Source: Geomobilibacter sp964432205
GTDB lineage: Bacteria > Desulfobacterota > Desulfuromonadia > Geobacterales > DSM-12255
Direction of reading: 5' to 3'
Assembly (NCBI GenBank): GCA_964432205.1
Contig: CAYSMK010000008.1
Location: 109,959-173,958, forward strand
DNA length: 64,000 nucleotides
Part shown: positions 8,279-16,305 of the stretch, piece by piece
How positions within the stretch are numbered: position 1 is the first letter of the stretch
Layout: each line of letters starts with the position of its first letter
Translations under genes and position numbers: made by a program
Notes under the pieces: model-generated
Databases searched by the model: none
Seen by the model: the letters and a program-made list of their open reading frames with translations, nothing else
What the model was told of the DNA's origin: nothing

Positions 8279-10378
8279 TTATTTTGACACGAGGGATTTC
8301 ACGTCAGACAGTTCTTGCTGCAGATCAAGGGAGGCGATCGCCTGGCCAGCCAGCTTACGCCACTGCTCGTCGCGCCCTTCCTTGGCAAGCTTTTCCCATT
8401 GAGCCCGGGCCTCGGGAATACGACGGTCCTGGATCAGCAGCTCTCCAAGTTTGTACAGGAGTTGATCCTGTTCACCGCCAGCGGCTACCGCCAGCCCCCC
8501 CTTACAGGCATCGATTGCCCCGCGTCTGTTTCCCGACGCCTGCCGGGTCAGCACAAGGGTATAATACGCATCAGCCCGATAGGCTGTCTGGGTGCTTCCC
8601 TTCCGGGCCTCGATGAATGCAGACAGAGCACGGTCCGCAACCTGCGGCTTTCCTTTGGCGACCAACGCCTTGCCCAGATAGTAGTAACTCTCCGGCATCT
8701 CGGCCCTTACTTTCGGTTTCAGGAGGTGCGAAAGTTCTGTGATAACACTCTCCATGCGTCCTTCCTGAAAACGCAGGGCAGCCAGCCGTTCACGTATCGA
8801 GCCGGCTTCGGGGCGCTTGGGAAAGCGCTCCAGGAACATGATGGCCGCTTCTTCCGCTAGCTTGTTGTCGGCGAGCCGGTCAGCATCCGCAAGTATGCGC
8901 AGGATCATCTCCGGTGACTGGCCTTTTCCCAAATCATAGCGCATCAGATAGGCCAGGAGTCCGATCTCAGCCTTGATCTGACCGGTTGCGGCAAATGCCT
9001 CCATGAGACTGGGCAGAAAACGGGGATCGGCCATGCAGCCGGCCAGGCAGGACCTGTTGTCCTGGACCAGTTGCAGGAGTCCGTGATAGTCTCTTGCGGC
9101 AAACAGTTCCCAGTATACCTTCGGCAGCAGCAGCTCCTTTACCGATTTGGCCGTTGCGACAAAAACACCCGAGGGGAAACGCTTCTCGTAATCGCCTATC
9201 TTTGCCATGGCCAGGATAGTCGGGCCATAGAGTGATTCGAGCAGGGCCTCCTTGAATGAGGCCTCGTCCTTGAGCGAAAAATCACCCGAGGTATCGACAA
9301 TCTCCCGATAGGTACGCAGCAACCCGGGATAGGTCTCCTGGTTCTGGCTGAAAAATTGCCGGTCGGCCAGTTGCATCGCCGCATGATAGGCCCCCCGGGA
9401 ACCCGGGAAGAGCTTGATGACGGTCCGATAGATCAACAGGGCCTCGGCATCGTTCCCCTGCCTGGCGAGCACATCAGCCAGCCTGGCAACCATGAGGGAG
9501 GCATACGGTTTGTCGCTGAACGCTGCAATGAGGTGCAAAAAGGTTTTTCTGGTCGGGCTGCTGCCTACCCGCACCAGAGTATCGGCGAAGGAGAAGGCGG
9601 TTATCGGGTGCTCCTGGAGGTATGAGGGGAGATTCGCCTCACCCTGGCGAAAGGCATCCAGAGCCGGTTTATACTTGTGGAGGGCATAGCGGGCTTCGCC
9701 GAGTCGGTAGGCGGCAATGGTCCCTACAGGATGTTCCCGTTTGGCAAACGCGGCAAAAACAGTCTCAGCCTCGGCCGCCTGGCCTTGATAGAGAAATGCT
9801 TCCCCACTGGCAAACTGCTTGAGATCTGACGCGGGAATAATCTGTGTAAGTGTCTGCGGGTCGGTCGGGATGAACGGAAAGTCAGCGGTAAGGGGTGGAT
9901 CATACTCCTTGACCAGTTTTCCGACCCCGAGCAGGATCTTTTGACGGTCGGCAAGAATCTGCTGCGACTCCTTCCTTGCCAGCGACTGCCCGACATCGAC
10001 CACCAGTATGCCGGCCTCGGCCAAGGGCAGCACACGGAAACCCGCCTGCTCTCTGAGGCCGATATCGGCCACAACTGACCCCATCAGATTCCTGACGATG
10101 ACCCCTTGCACCTGACGGTCGGTAAAAGAATGCAGCTTTTTGAAGTGCGGTGAACTGGCATGGTCGAGGCGGATACGCAGGCGATTGCCAGGAACCATAT
10201 CCACCGTATAGGAGGAGTTCTTGTCCAGCTTGAAGCGCAAGCGGGTGTACTGATCGCCAGACACGATATCGAGCCGGCAGAGACGCGCCGGCAAAGGTTC
10301 GGCGGCCCACCCGGGCACTGCCGCCATGAGCAGTGCGCAGAGGACGAGCAAAAACAGAGTCCCATGGCGTAGCGTCAT
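8279..10378 (-). CDS. Exported TPR-repeat protein upstream of the flagellar operon
   Basis: The 699-residue product begins with a signal peptide (TLFLLVLCALLMAAVPGWA). A roughly 100-residue beta-rich region follows (about 20-140, AMIN-like in character), and the remainder is many degenerate tetratricopeptide repeats, for example AYRLGEARYALHKYKPALDAF and YYYLGKALVAKGKPQVADRAL. The frame stays open to 10489, but the signal peptide begins at the 10378 ATG, and a -24/-12 promoter at 10509-10523 would place transcription start too close to the upstream ATG. It is probably a periplasmic scaffold. A link to flagella is inferred from position only. Confidence 0.75.
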   Translation of the reverse strand: MTLRHGTLFLLVLCALLMAAVPGWAAEPLPARLCRLDIVSGDQYTRLRFKLDKNSSYTVDMVPGNRLRIRLDHASSPHFKKLHSFTDRQVQGVIVRNLMGSVVADIGLREQAGFRVLPLAEAGILVVDVGQSLARKESQQILADRQKILLGVGKLVKEYDPPLTADFPFIPTDPQTLTQIIPASDLKQFASGEAFLYQGQAAEAETVFAAFAKREHPVGTIAAYRLGEARYALHKYKPALDAFRQGEANLPSYLQEHPITAFSFADTLVRVGSSPTRKTFLHLIAAFSDKPYASLMVARLADVLARQGNDAEALLIYRTVIKLFPGSRGAYHAAMQLADRQFFSQNQETYPGLLRTYREIVDTSGDFSLKDEASFKEALLESLYGPTILAMAKIGDYEKRFPSGVFVATAKSVKELLLPKVYWELFAARDYHGLLQLVQDNRSCLAGCMADPRFLPSLMEAFAATGQIKAEIGLLAYLMRYDLGKGQSPEMILRILADADRLADNKLAEEAAIMFLERFPKRPEAGSIRERLAALRFQEGRMESVITELSHLLKPKVRAEMPESYYYLGKALVAKGKPQVADRALSAFIEARKGSTQTAYRADAYYTLVLTRQASGNRRGAIDACKGGLAVAAGGEQDQLLYKLGELLIQDRRIPEARAQWEKLAKEGRDEQWRKLAGQAIASLDLQQELSDVKSLVSK

Positions 10379-10508
10379 ACCGGGAACTGATGGTATCAGG
10401 GTTCTCGTGGTGAAAGAATACACTCCGCTGCCGTCTCCTACCGATCCCCGCCGGACGGACAAGCCAGTCTCGTGCGGGAATTCGGGCATACATTCGGATA
10501 CTTCAGAG

Positions 10509-10523
10509 GCAATTCACATGCCC
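10509..10523 (-). promoter_or_regulatory. Candidate sigma-54 promoter for the TPR gene
   Basis: The minus strand reads GGGCATGTGAATTGC, which fits GGCAYG-N4-TTGC with the invariant GG and GC ten bases apart. Transcription would start near 10497, giving a leader of about 120 bases before the 10378 start codon. The match is weaker at the first consensus base than the flgB promoter. Confidence 0.5.
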
Positions 10524-10623
10524 ACTCGAAAAAACTTTTTTTACAGTACAATATCAGCAGGTTAGTGATGACAAAGCAGAGACGGGCCGAAACAGGCGAG
10601 ACACTATTGACGTTTTTTTGACA

Positions 10624-11658
10624 CTAGGCAGCCTTCAGGAACTTCCTTACCTTGGCAATCAGCTCTTCTCCACTGTATGGCTTGAGGACGATATCCCTTG
10701 CACCATACTTTATCGCCTTGAGGACACCGCTGCGCGTCCACTCCGGCGCACACATGATAATGGGAAGGGGCTGATCCTGGCTGAGGGATGATATTTTTAT
10801 ACAGAGGGCAAGTTCCCGATCCTCGGTATCGGCCACACCGACCACGGCAACCCGGGGACGTCCCTGCTGGAGCAGTTCCCTGATATCGGCGTTCAGGGCG
10901 GCATCGAGAAGCTTGAGGCCGGTCGACGCCAGGCATTCCCGCATCTTTTCGCGCTCCTGCTGATTGTCTTCGAGGATGATGATGGTTTCCTCCGCAGAAA
11001 CGGCAATCGCTTCATCGGCAGCGACGGCAGCCGGTGGAGCTTCCTCTGCGACCTCTTCTGCCGGCTTTTCCTCGACAGCGGGGGGGGGATCGAATAGCTC
11101 GGCCAGGGGAAGAGGAACCAGGATGTCCAGGTGGTCCATCTCGTACCCGTCCATCTTGGGCGCAGTCCTGAAGAGCAGGAACTCCCCGTCCGGGACCGGA
11201 TCCACCTCGGTGATCGGGTCGACATCGGGTACATATTTCTTCGGCTTGACAAGCTTTAAATGGACTTTGTTGGGGAAACTCGGCTTGAAAATCATGTTGA
11301 AGGAACCGATGAGCTGGTTCATGATCTCGCCGAATGCATCGGTATCGTCATTCTCGACGATGGCCAGTTTCCGCTTCTCGGAAATCCTGGCAGGCGGAAT
11401 CCCGAGAAGAAGTCCGCTCATCAGGATGGCATCCCTTAGCGTAAAAAGGAGATAGAACTCCCCCGGATACTCTTCCTTCGACTCTACGGTTGCAACGAGG
11501 ATGGCGCTGTCAAGGCCGGTAAAATAACTAACCCGGTTCGTCTTGAGCGAGTCACCGGCCTCGAAGGTAAGGGTCTGCCCGAGGAGCATACTGCTCTCCT
11601 CGCCGGCCTGGGCAACAGACCGGGCGAGAACGTCCGTCAGCGTAGCAAACTCAGCCAT
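10624..11658 (-). CDS. CheC/CheX-type phosphatase-like protein with C-terminal pseudo-receiver
   Basis: The 344-residue product has an N-terminal CheC/CheX-like domain (about 1-150) with the phosphatase signature DxxxExxN (DAFGEIMN). An acidic/Pro/Ala linker (about 190-225) follows, then a C-terminal receiver-like domain. The receiver keeps an acidic start (LEDN) and the Lys (IVLKPYS), but the strand that should carry the phospho-accepting Asp reads VAVVGVAD, with Gly at the Asp position, so it cannot be phosphorylated in the usual way. An ATG at 11658 was preferred to a TTG one codon earlier. It is the last gene of a cheY-cheX unit. Confidence 0.75.
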   Translation of the reverse strand: MAEFATLTDVLARSVAQAGEESSMLLGQTLTFEAGDSLKTNRVSYFTGLDSAILVATVESKEEYPGEFYLLFTLRDAILMSGLLLGIPPARISEKRKLAIVENDDTDAFGEIMNQLIGSFNMIFKPSFPNKVHLKLVKPKKYVPDVDPITEVDPVPDGEFLLFRTAPKMDGYEMDHLDILVPLPLAELFDPPPAVEEKPAEEVAEEAPPAAVAADEAIAVSAEETIIILEDNQQEREKMRECLASTGLKLLDAALNADIRELLQQGRPRVAVVGVADTEDRELALCIKISSLSQDQPLPIIMCAPEWTRSGVLKAIKYGARDIVLKPYSGEELIAKVRKFLKAA

Positions 11659-11674
11659 CAACCCTACCCGTTAC

Positions 11675-12181
11675 TTACCCTTCCTTCTGGAGTTTGAGGC
11701 CGACGAGAAAACGATCGCCCTCGTTGGTGAAGGGGATAATAATACAATCGCTGTCGGCTGTCGAGTTTACTGTGTATTCCTCTCCGGAAATAACGGTCGG
11801 GATGGAGAGATTTATATCCAGCCCCCCCTTGGAAAGGGTCTGCTTCACATACCCCCCCAGCATGTTGGCCAGTTCGCCGAGAGCATCGTTCACGTCCTCC
11901 CCCATGTCGGTCACATCCATCCCCAGCATGCTTGAGGTAATACGCAGGGCAAATGTCTGGGGACAGTGGATGGAAAGAATGCCGGTATAGGTTCCGGCCA
12001 GGCCGACCATGCTGGTAACGCTGCAATGAAAATGGGTAATGGGCTCCTGAAGAGGATAACTGTCCTCCAACTCCATCATCACCATGGTATTGAAGACTTC
12101 CTTGGTGGCATGGATCAGGTAGCCGACCATATCCTGCTCTTCCATGCCGGCCGCTTCTGAAACATGGGTATTCAGGGTCAT
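11675..12181 (-). CDS. cheX: Chemotaxis phosphatase CheX
   Basis: The 168-residue product matches CheX, a phosphatase that dephosphorylates CheY-P. The catalytic signature DxxxExxN is visible (DALGELAN), with the expected Pro about 22 residues later (LSIPTV). The start ATG overlaps the cheY stop (ATGA), so both are likely translated from one message. The adjacent CheY is the obvious substrate. Confidence 0.88.
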   Translation of the reverse strand: MTLNTHVSEAAGMEEQDMVGYLIHATKEVFNTMVMMELEDSYPLQEPITHFHCSVTSMVGLAGTYTGILSIHCPQTFALRITSSMLGMDVTDMGEDVNDALGELANMLGGYVKQTLSKGGLDINLSIPTVISGEEYTVNSTADSDCIIIPFTNEGDRFLVGLKLQKEG

Positions 12182-12543
12182 GACAGAAGTCCTCCGAGCT
12201 TCTCCTGAAGCTGGTCAGGAGTGAACGGCTTCTTGATGCTGTCACTGGCGCCGCTGCTGATGGCCTCTTTCAGGATATCCTCCCCACCCTCGGTCGTGAT
12301 CATGACAATGGGAACGGAATTGCCGTTGCTCCGCACCTGTTTGATGAATTCCAGCCCGTCCATGTTCGGCATGTTGATGTCGGAGAGGATCAAGCCGACC
12401 TTGTTGCCCTTGAGCGCGTTTAACCCCTCAATGCCGTCACCGGCCTCGTAAATTTCATCAACGGCCAGCCCTGCCTGACGAAGGGAGCGGGAGATGATCT
12501 TGCGCATGGTGGATGAATCATCGACTATCAAGACGTTTGCCAT
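12178..12543 (-). CDS. cheY: CheY-type single-domain response regulator
   Basis: The 121-residue product is a stand-alone receiver: acidic pair Asp8-Asp9 (LIVDDSS), phospho-acceptor Asp in LILSDINMPNMDG, Thr in MITT and Lys in IKKPF are all present. No output domain follows. AAAGGAG precedes the start. It heads the cheY-cheX-CheC-like operon, which suggests motor or chemosensory output with its own phosphatases. Confidence 0.9.
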   Translation of the reverse strand: MANVLIVDDSSTMRKIISRSLRQAGLAVDEIYEAGDGIEGLNALKGNKVGLILSDINMPNMDGLEFIKQVRSNGNSVPIVMITTEGGEDILKEAISSGASDSIKKPFTPDQLQEKLGGLLS

Positions 12544-12618
12544 GGGTATTCTCCTTTCATAACCAACTTGATACAGGATATGTTTTCAGATTAGTTCCAA
12601 CCGTCACGGTACCAGTGA

Positions 12619-13026
12619 CTACTTGACCCCTTTGCCATTCAGAAACGGTCCGTATTTTTTGTCTTCTCCCTGGATGTGCTTGACCAGCCAATCCCGGAGG
12701 AACAGCATGACACTCTGGGTAAGCGCCGGACTCCCCTGCTGCACCTTCCTGTTGACATCCTGCACCTGCATGACCAACTGGTTGTGCTCCTTTTTGTGGT
12801 TTTCGTAGTCCGGGTAGCCGTGCTGCTTCATCAAGCGCTCTTCATCGGCAAAATGGTTCTGCGTATAGGCAATCAGAGCCTTGAGCACATCTCCGACCAC
12901 CTCACTCCCCTTGCCCACCTTCATGGCGTCATGCAGCTTATTGACCAGATCAACAAGCTTCATGTGCTGATCGTCGAACTGTTTGACATTGACACTATAG
13001 TTGGTATTCCAGGTTACCAGCGACAT
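12619..13026 (-). CDS. Bacteriohemerythrin
   Basis: The 135-residue product is a single-domain hemerythrin, a non-heme di-iron O2-binding protein. Ligand motifs are visible: H in FDDQHMKL, HFADEE, HGYPDYENHKKEH and the C-terminal HIQGED. I chose the ATG at 13026, because the in-frame ATG at 13035 leaves only one base after AAGGAGG. Hemerythrins are frequent in Geobacter and may buffer or sense oxygen; association with motility here is only positional. Confidence 0.9.
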   Translation of the reverse strand: MSLVTWNTNYSVNVKQFDDQHMKLVDLVNKLHDAMKVGKGSEVVGDVLKALIAYTQNHFADEERLMKQHGYPDYENHKKEHNQLVMQVQDVNRKVQQGSPALTQSVMLFLRDWLVKHIQGEDKKYGPFLNGKGVK

Positions 13027-13077
13027 CGATTTCATCCTCCTTCACGTGTGTTTACCATATGCATGCATTATGGAGTA

Positions 13078-14178
13078 TTACGAGCAATGAGCCTTCTTCT
13101 CAGGCCTTGTCATTGCGGGTATCAGAACGGTAAAACAGCTCCCCTCACCTTCCTGGCTCGTCACCTCAATTCTTCCGCCATGGGCCTCCACTATCGCCTT
13201 GCTGATGGCAAGCCCGAGACCGGTCCCCTTAAAGCCGATGGCACCTTTGGCCCGGAAGTATTTATTGAATATCTTGCCAAGATCCTTGGCCGGGATACCG
13301 ATGCCCGTGTCGGCAACCGTGAACGCAAGGATATCGTCCTCCATCCGTACCGCAACCGACACCTGCCCGCCCTTCGGGGTAAACTTGACCGCATTGCCTA
13401 CGATGTTGGCAACGACCCGCCAAAGCTGCTTCTCGTCCAGCTTGAACGGTGGGATGTCCGCAGCAGCGGAAAAGGTGAGTGCCACCCCCTGCTCTTTCGC
13501 TTCCTGCTGAAACCCCGCCCCCCAATCGGCCAAGAGTTTTTTCAGATCGCAGTACTCGCGCTGGATCTTCAACAGCCCCACTTCCAGGCGGTAGGTATCG
13601 AGAATGTTCTCGATCATTCTCAGCATCTTGCCGCAGGCACGTTCTGCCTCGTGGAGACAGACCATGACCCGATCCACAGCTTCACCGTCTGAAAGTGCCA
13701 TGGTCATCGACTGCAGGTAACCACCCACAACGGTAAGGGGAGATTTCAGATCGTGGGTCATCATGGCCACGAACTCTTCACGCTGCCGCCTCTCCCGCCG
13801 TTCCCGGGTAATGTCCCTCACTTCGTAAAGAATGCCCAGCTCTGTTCCGGCAGGATCGGTAAACCTCTGTGACCTTACCGTAAGAACAAGGCCACCGCTG
13901 CTCACCTCTACCCCCCCTCCCCGACTGTTTTCCCCGAGAATCTTGAACAGGGGGGCACGAATGGGGAGCATGTCGACCCGCTTCCCCTGCACATCTTCAG
14001 GATCTGCATTAAGAAGGCGACATGCCTCCCGGTTGATCATCCTGATGCCACCCACACGGTCGACAAAAATCACACCATGTCTCAGTTGATCAATGATGAA
14101 GGGAGCCATGCCTTGCAGATCAGCGGCTGATTCCCGGCCGTTGCCGGTCCCCTCCGGATGGCGAGTCGAACGGTCCAT
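13078..14178 (-). CDS. PAS-domain sensor histidine kinase
   Basis: The product (366 residues from the ATG at 14178) has a PAS domain (about 20-130), a HisKA region with the phospho-acceptor His (MMTHDLKSPLTVVGG) and a HATPase domain with N box (NIVGNAVKFTPKGG), G1 (DTGIGIPAKD) and G2 (GTGLGLAIS). There is no transmembrane segment, so it is cytoplasmic. No dedicated response regulator adjoins it. Start choice is uncertain: GGAAGG lies only two bases before the ATG, and a TTG at 14208 is in frame. Confidence 0.88.
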   Translation of the reverse strand: MDRSTRHPEGTGNGRESAADLQGMAPFIIDQLRHGVIFVDRVGGIRMINREACRLLNADPEDVQGKRVDMLPIRAPLFKILGENSRGGGVEVSSGGLVLTVRSQRFTDPAGTELGILYEVRDITRERRERRQREEFVAMMTHDLKSPLTVVGGYLQSMTMALSDGEAVDRVMVCLHEAERACGKMLRMIENILDTYRLEVGLLKIQREYCDLKKLLADWGAGFQQEAKEQGVALTFSAAADIPPFKLDEKQLWRVVANIVGNAVKFTPKGGQVSVAVRMEDDILAFTVADTGIGIPAKDLGKIFNKYFRAKGAIGFKGTGLGLAISKAIVEAHGGRIEVTSQEGEGSCFTVLIPAMTRPEKKAHCS

Positions 14179-14310
14179 GACCTTCCATATCGGGCACGAT
14201 TCTGGCAACTTTAGAAAAAATCATGGCGAACATTGGCACAAAACAGTGAAAATGTTCAAAAAAAGCTTTGCGCCTTCCTCCCGCACACCTAGGTTCAACT
14301 GCAAAAAGAA

Positions 14311-14342
14311 AAAAGGGGATGAGCCCGGCCCACCCCCCTTTC
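14311..14342 (-). terminator. Intrinsic terminator after the rhodanese gene
   Basis: On the minus strand AAAGGGG pairs with CCCCTTT across a GC-rich loop and is followed by a T-rich run (CCCCTTTTTTCTTTTTG). It lies about 35 bases after the rhodanese stop and before the histidine kinase start. Confidence 0.6.
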
Positions 14343-14376
14343 CGATTGAAAGAGCGACACCCTATCCTGAATTTGT

Positions 14377-14754
14377 TCAGCGTTCGAGGGGGTACCCGCT
14401 TCGATACCACCCCACAATACCGTCCTTCATGTTGTAGACCTGTCGATACCCCTTTTTCTCCAGGAAATCCGCGACGACCCCGGACCGCGAGCCAACGGCG
14501 CAGTAGACCACCACCGGCCGGTCCTTGGGAACTTCGAAGTAACGGCGCTCGATCTCGCCAATCGGAATCAGGGTGGCACCACGCAACCGGGCCTGGCGAA
14601 ACTCCTCGATGGTGCGCACGTCGAGGAGAAAGACCTTCTTGTCCTTGTTGAGCATGATCTTTGCTTCGCCGGACGTGATGTTGTTGGCGGGCGATGCCGA
14701 TGCCACCCCAACGATACACAGCAGCAACAGGAACAAAACCGACACCATTCTCAT
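14377..14754 (-). CDS. Exported single-domain rhodanese
   Basis: The 125-residue product has a signal peptide (MRMVSVLFLLLLCIVGVASA) and one rhodanese domain with the active-site loop YCAVGSRS, whose Cys would carry the persulfide. It would act in the periplasm as a sulfurtransferase or sulfur carrier. The start ATG at 14754 follows AAAAAGGTGG. It precedes a terminator and may share a transcript with the hydrolase gene upstream (25-base gap). Confidence 0.85.
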   Translation of the reverse strand: MRMVSVLFLLLLCIVGVASASPANNITSGEAKIMLNKDKKVFLLDVRTIEEFRQARLRGATLIPIGEIERRYFEVPKDRPVVVYCAVGSRSGVVADFLEKKGYRQVYNMKDGIVGWYRSGYPLER

Positions 14755-14778
14755 AACTGAACCACCTTTTTCATTATT

Positions 14779-15612
14779 TCACACCTCCAGACAATAGCCG
14801 ACCGCTGTCGGCTGAAACGCCCCGGGGAACTCGTGCGCCAGACGGGCTGCCGCCGCAAAACCGGTGCAATGGCCGGCGCAGATCTTCTTGACACGATAAC
14901 GTCGCAGCGCCTGGATCGTCTGCTCCAGTTGACTCCCGGCGCAGAACCCCAGGTGGGTCCCCCCTACCACGGCATAGACCTCATCTTCGCCGGTCAGATG
15001 CCGGGCTGCTTCAACGGTGTTGACCAGGCCGGCGTGGCAGCAGCCGAGCAGTATGGTCAGGCCGCGCTCGCCCCTGATGACCAGCGACTGGTCATCAGAG
15101 AGCAGATCGACGGTTGCTTTCACGGGATCGCCGTACAATCCCCGGTCCCCTGTCTCGAAATCAGTACGCCGCGGCACCTCGCCGGTGAGAAGCACCCCTT
15201 CTGCCACGTCCCGGGGCTCGCGGCTGAAATCGAATCGGGCACCTTGTCCCAGAAGATACTCCTCTGGGTACGGTATGCCGATGGCGATGGCCTCTCCCGT
15301 ATCCTTTATCCGGTAACGGGGGGCAAACAGCTCCGGATGGGCCAGCAGACGCTTCGGCCCGCAACACCGCAGAAGCGGCAAGAGCCCGCCCGTGTGATCG
15401 TAGTGTCCATGGGAAAGGACAACCGTCTCGACCCGGTGGAGATCCTTGTTCATCCGCTGGGCATTGGCCAGAAGCGTCGCCCCTTGCCCCGTATCGAAGA
15501 GGAGTGTGCCGCCGGGAGACTCCACCAGGGCCGCGAAACCGTGCTCGCCGAGGGTCCCGGCGACCGGCCCGACCGTATTGTCGCACAGAATTGAAATGCG
15601 ATGCTTGATCAT
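14779..15612 (-). CDS. Metallo-beta-lactamase-fold hydrolase (COG1237-like)
   Basis: The 277-residue product has the MBL metal motif SHGHYDHTGG (about 67-76), a later HAGLVNT segment and an AGHCTGF segment that supply the other ligands. The overall pattern resembles the 7,8-dihydropterin-methyl-aminobenzene-phosphate synthase-like subgroup. Substrate cannot be told from sequence. It overlaps the upstream DUF2892 gene by four bases, and the rhodanese follows, so a sulfur or redox role is possible but is inference only. Confidence 0.8.
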   Translation of the reverse strand: MIKHRISILCDNTVGPVAGTLGEHGFAALVESPGGTLLFDTGQGATLLANAQRMNKDLHRVETVVLSHGHYDHTGGLLPLLRCCGPKRLLAHPELFAPRYRIKDTGEAIAIGIPYPEEYLLGQGARFDFSREPRDVAEGVLLTGEVPRRTDFETGDRGLYGDPVKATVDLLSDDQSLVIRGERGLTILLGCCHAGLVNTVEAARHLTGEDEVYAVVGGTHLGFCAGSQLEQTIQALRRYRVKKICAGHCTGFAAAARLAHEFPGAFQPTAVGYCLEV

Positions 15613-15833
15613 TTACCGCAGCATTCCTTCGGAAACCGGGGGACGCCCAGTTTTTGCAGTAGATTGAACATGGGACAGAACTGGGTGAAGCCGGACTGGA
15701 ACAGGTTCAGCCCGACAAAACCGGTGAACCAGAGCCAGTTCTGGCTGTGGAAATGGGCCAGTAGCAGGGAGATCAGCACAAAACTGCCGGCAATGATCCG
15801 GACGACCCGCTCGACATAAAATCCTTCCTTCAT
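15609..15833 (-). CDS. DUF2892 (YgaP-like) small membrane protein
   Basis: The 74-residue product matches the membrane part of YgaP: ERVVRIIAGSFVLISLLLA and WFTGFVGLNLFQSGFTQFCP form two transmembrane helices with the characteristic FCPMF. It ends CCGK. In other bacteria this domain is often fused to or encoded beside a rhodanese, which fits the neighbourhood. The start has AAGGAGCATGTC upstream. Confidence 0.88.
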   Translation of the reverse strand: MKEGFYVERVVRIIAGSFVLISLLLAHFHSQNWLWFTGFVGLNLFQSGFTQFCPMFNLLQKLGVPRFPKECCGK

Positions 15834-15846
15834 GACATGCTCCTTT

Positions 15847-16278
15847 TCACTTTCTCGACAACAGTTCGGCGATTTTTCCCGCCACCTCGCCCGTCAGTAC
15901 CGGGCAGGTCTCCTTCCCCTTATGGGTCTGGCGGATGGATTTACAGCAGGTGGCACCGTATTTCTCCTTGAACCAGCCATGCAGTTCACGGGTCAGGTGG
16001 GTTGTCAGCTTCTTGTCGTTCAGCACCAGCCCCAGTGCCACGGTCCCGCCCGACACCGCGCCGCAGATACAGCCGACACCGGACCCTCCACCGAAACCAC
16101 TCACGGTATTGACAACCTCCGCCGGGGTCTCCGGGCTGAAATGCCGCCGCACCACCTCCAACACCGCTTCGGCACAGTGATACCTGCCCGAGCGGAAGAG
16201 CGCCTCACCCTCCACCTGACACAGCTCAGCCAGTTCCAGTGTTTCCTGAGAAGGCTGTTTCTTCTTTAACCAAAGCAT
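15847..16278 (-). CDS. C_GCAxxG_C_C family redox-type protein
   Basis: The 143-residue product carries the conserved cysteine pattern of the family: GGGSGVGCICGAVSGG, then TCCKSIR and TCPVL. Such proteins are predicted redox-active or metal-binding. It precedes the DUF2892, MBL-hydrolase and rhodanese genes on the same strand with short gaps, which suggests one small sulfur/redox unit. The precise function is unknown. Confidence 0.8.
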   Translation of the reverse strand: MLWLKKKQPSQETLELAELCQVEGEALFRSGRYHCAEAVLEVVRRHFSPETPAEVVNTVSGFGGGSGVGCICGAVSGGTVALGLVLNDKKLTTHLTRELHGWFKEKYGATCCKSIRQTHKGKETCPVLTGEVAGKIAELLSRK

Positions 16279-16305
16279 GCATACCTCTTTTAGCGTGATG
16301 TTCCC

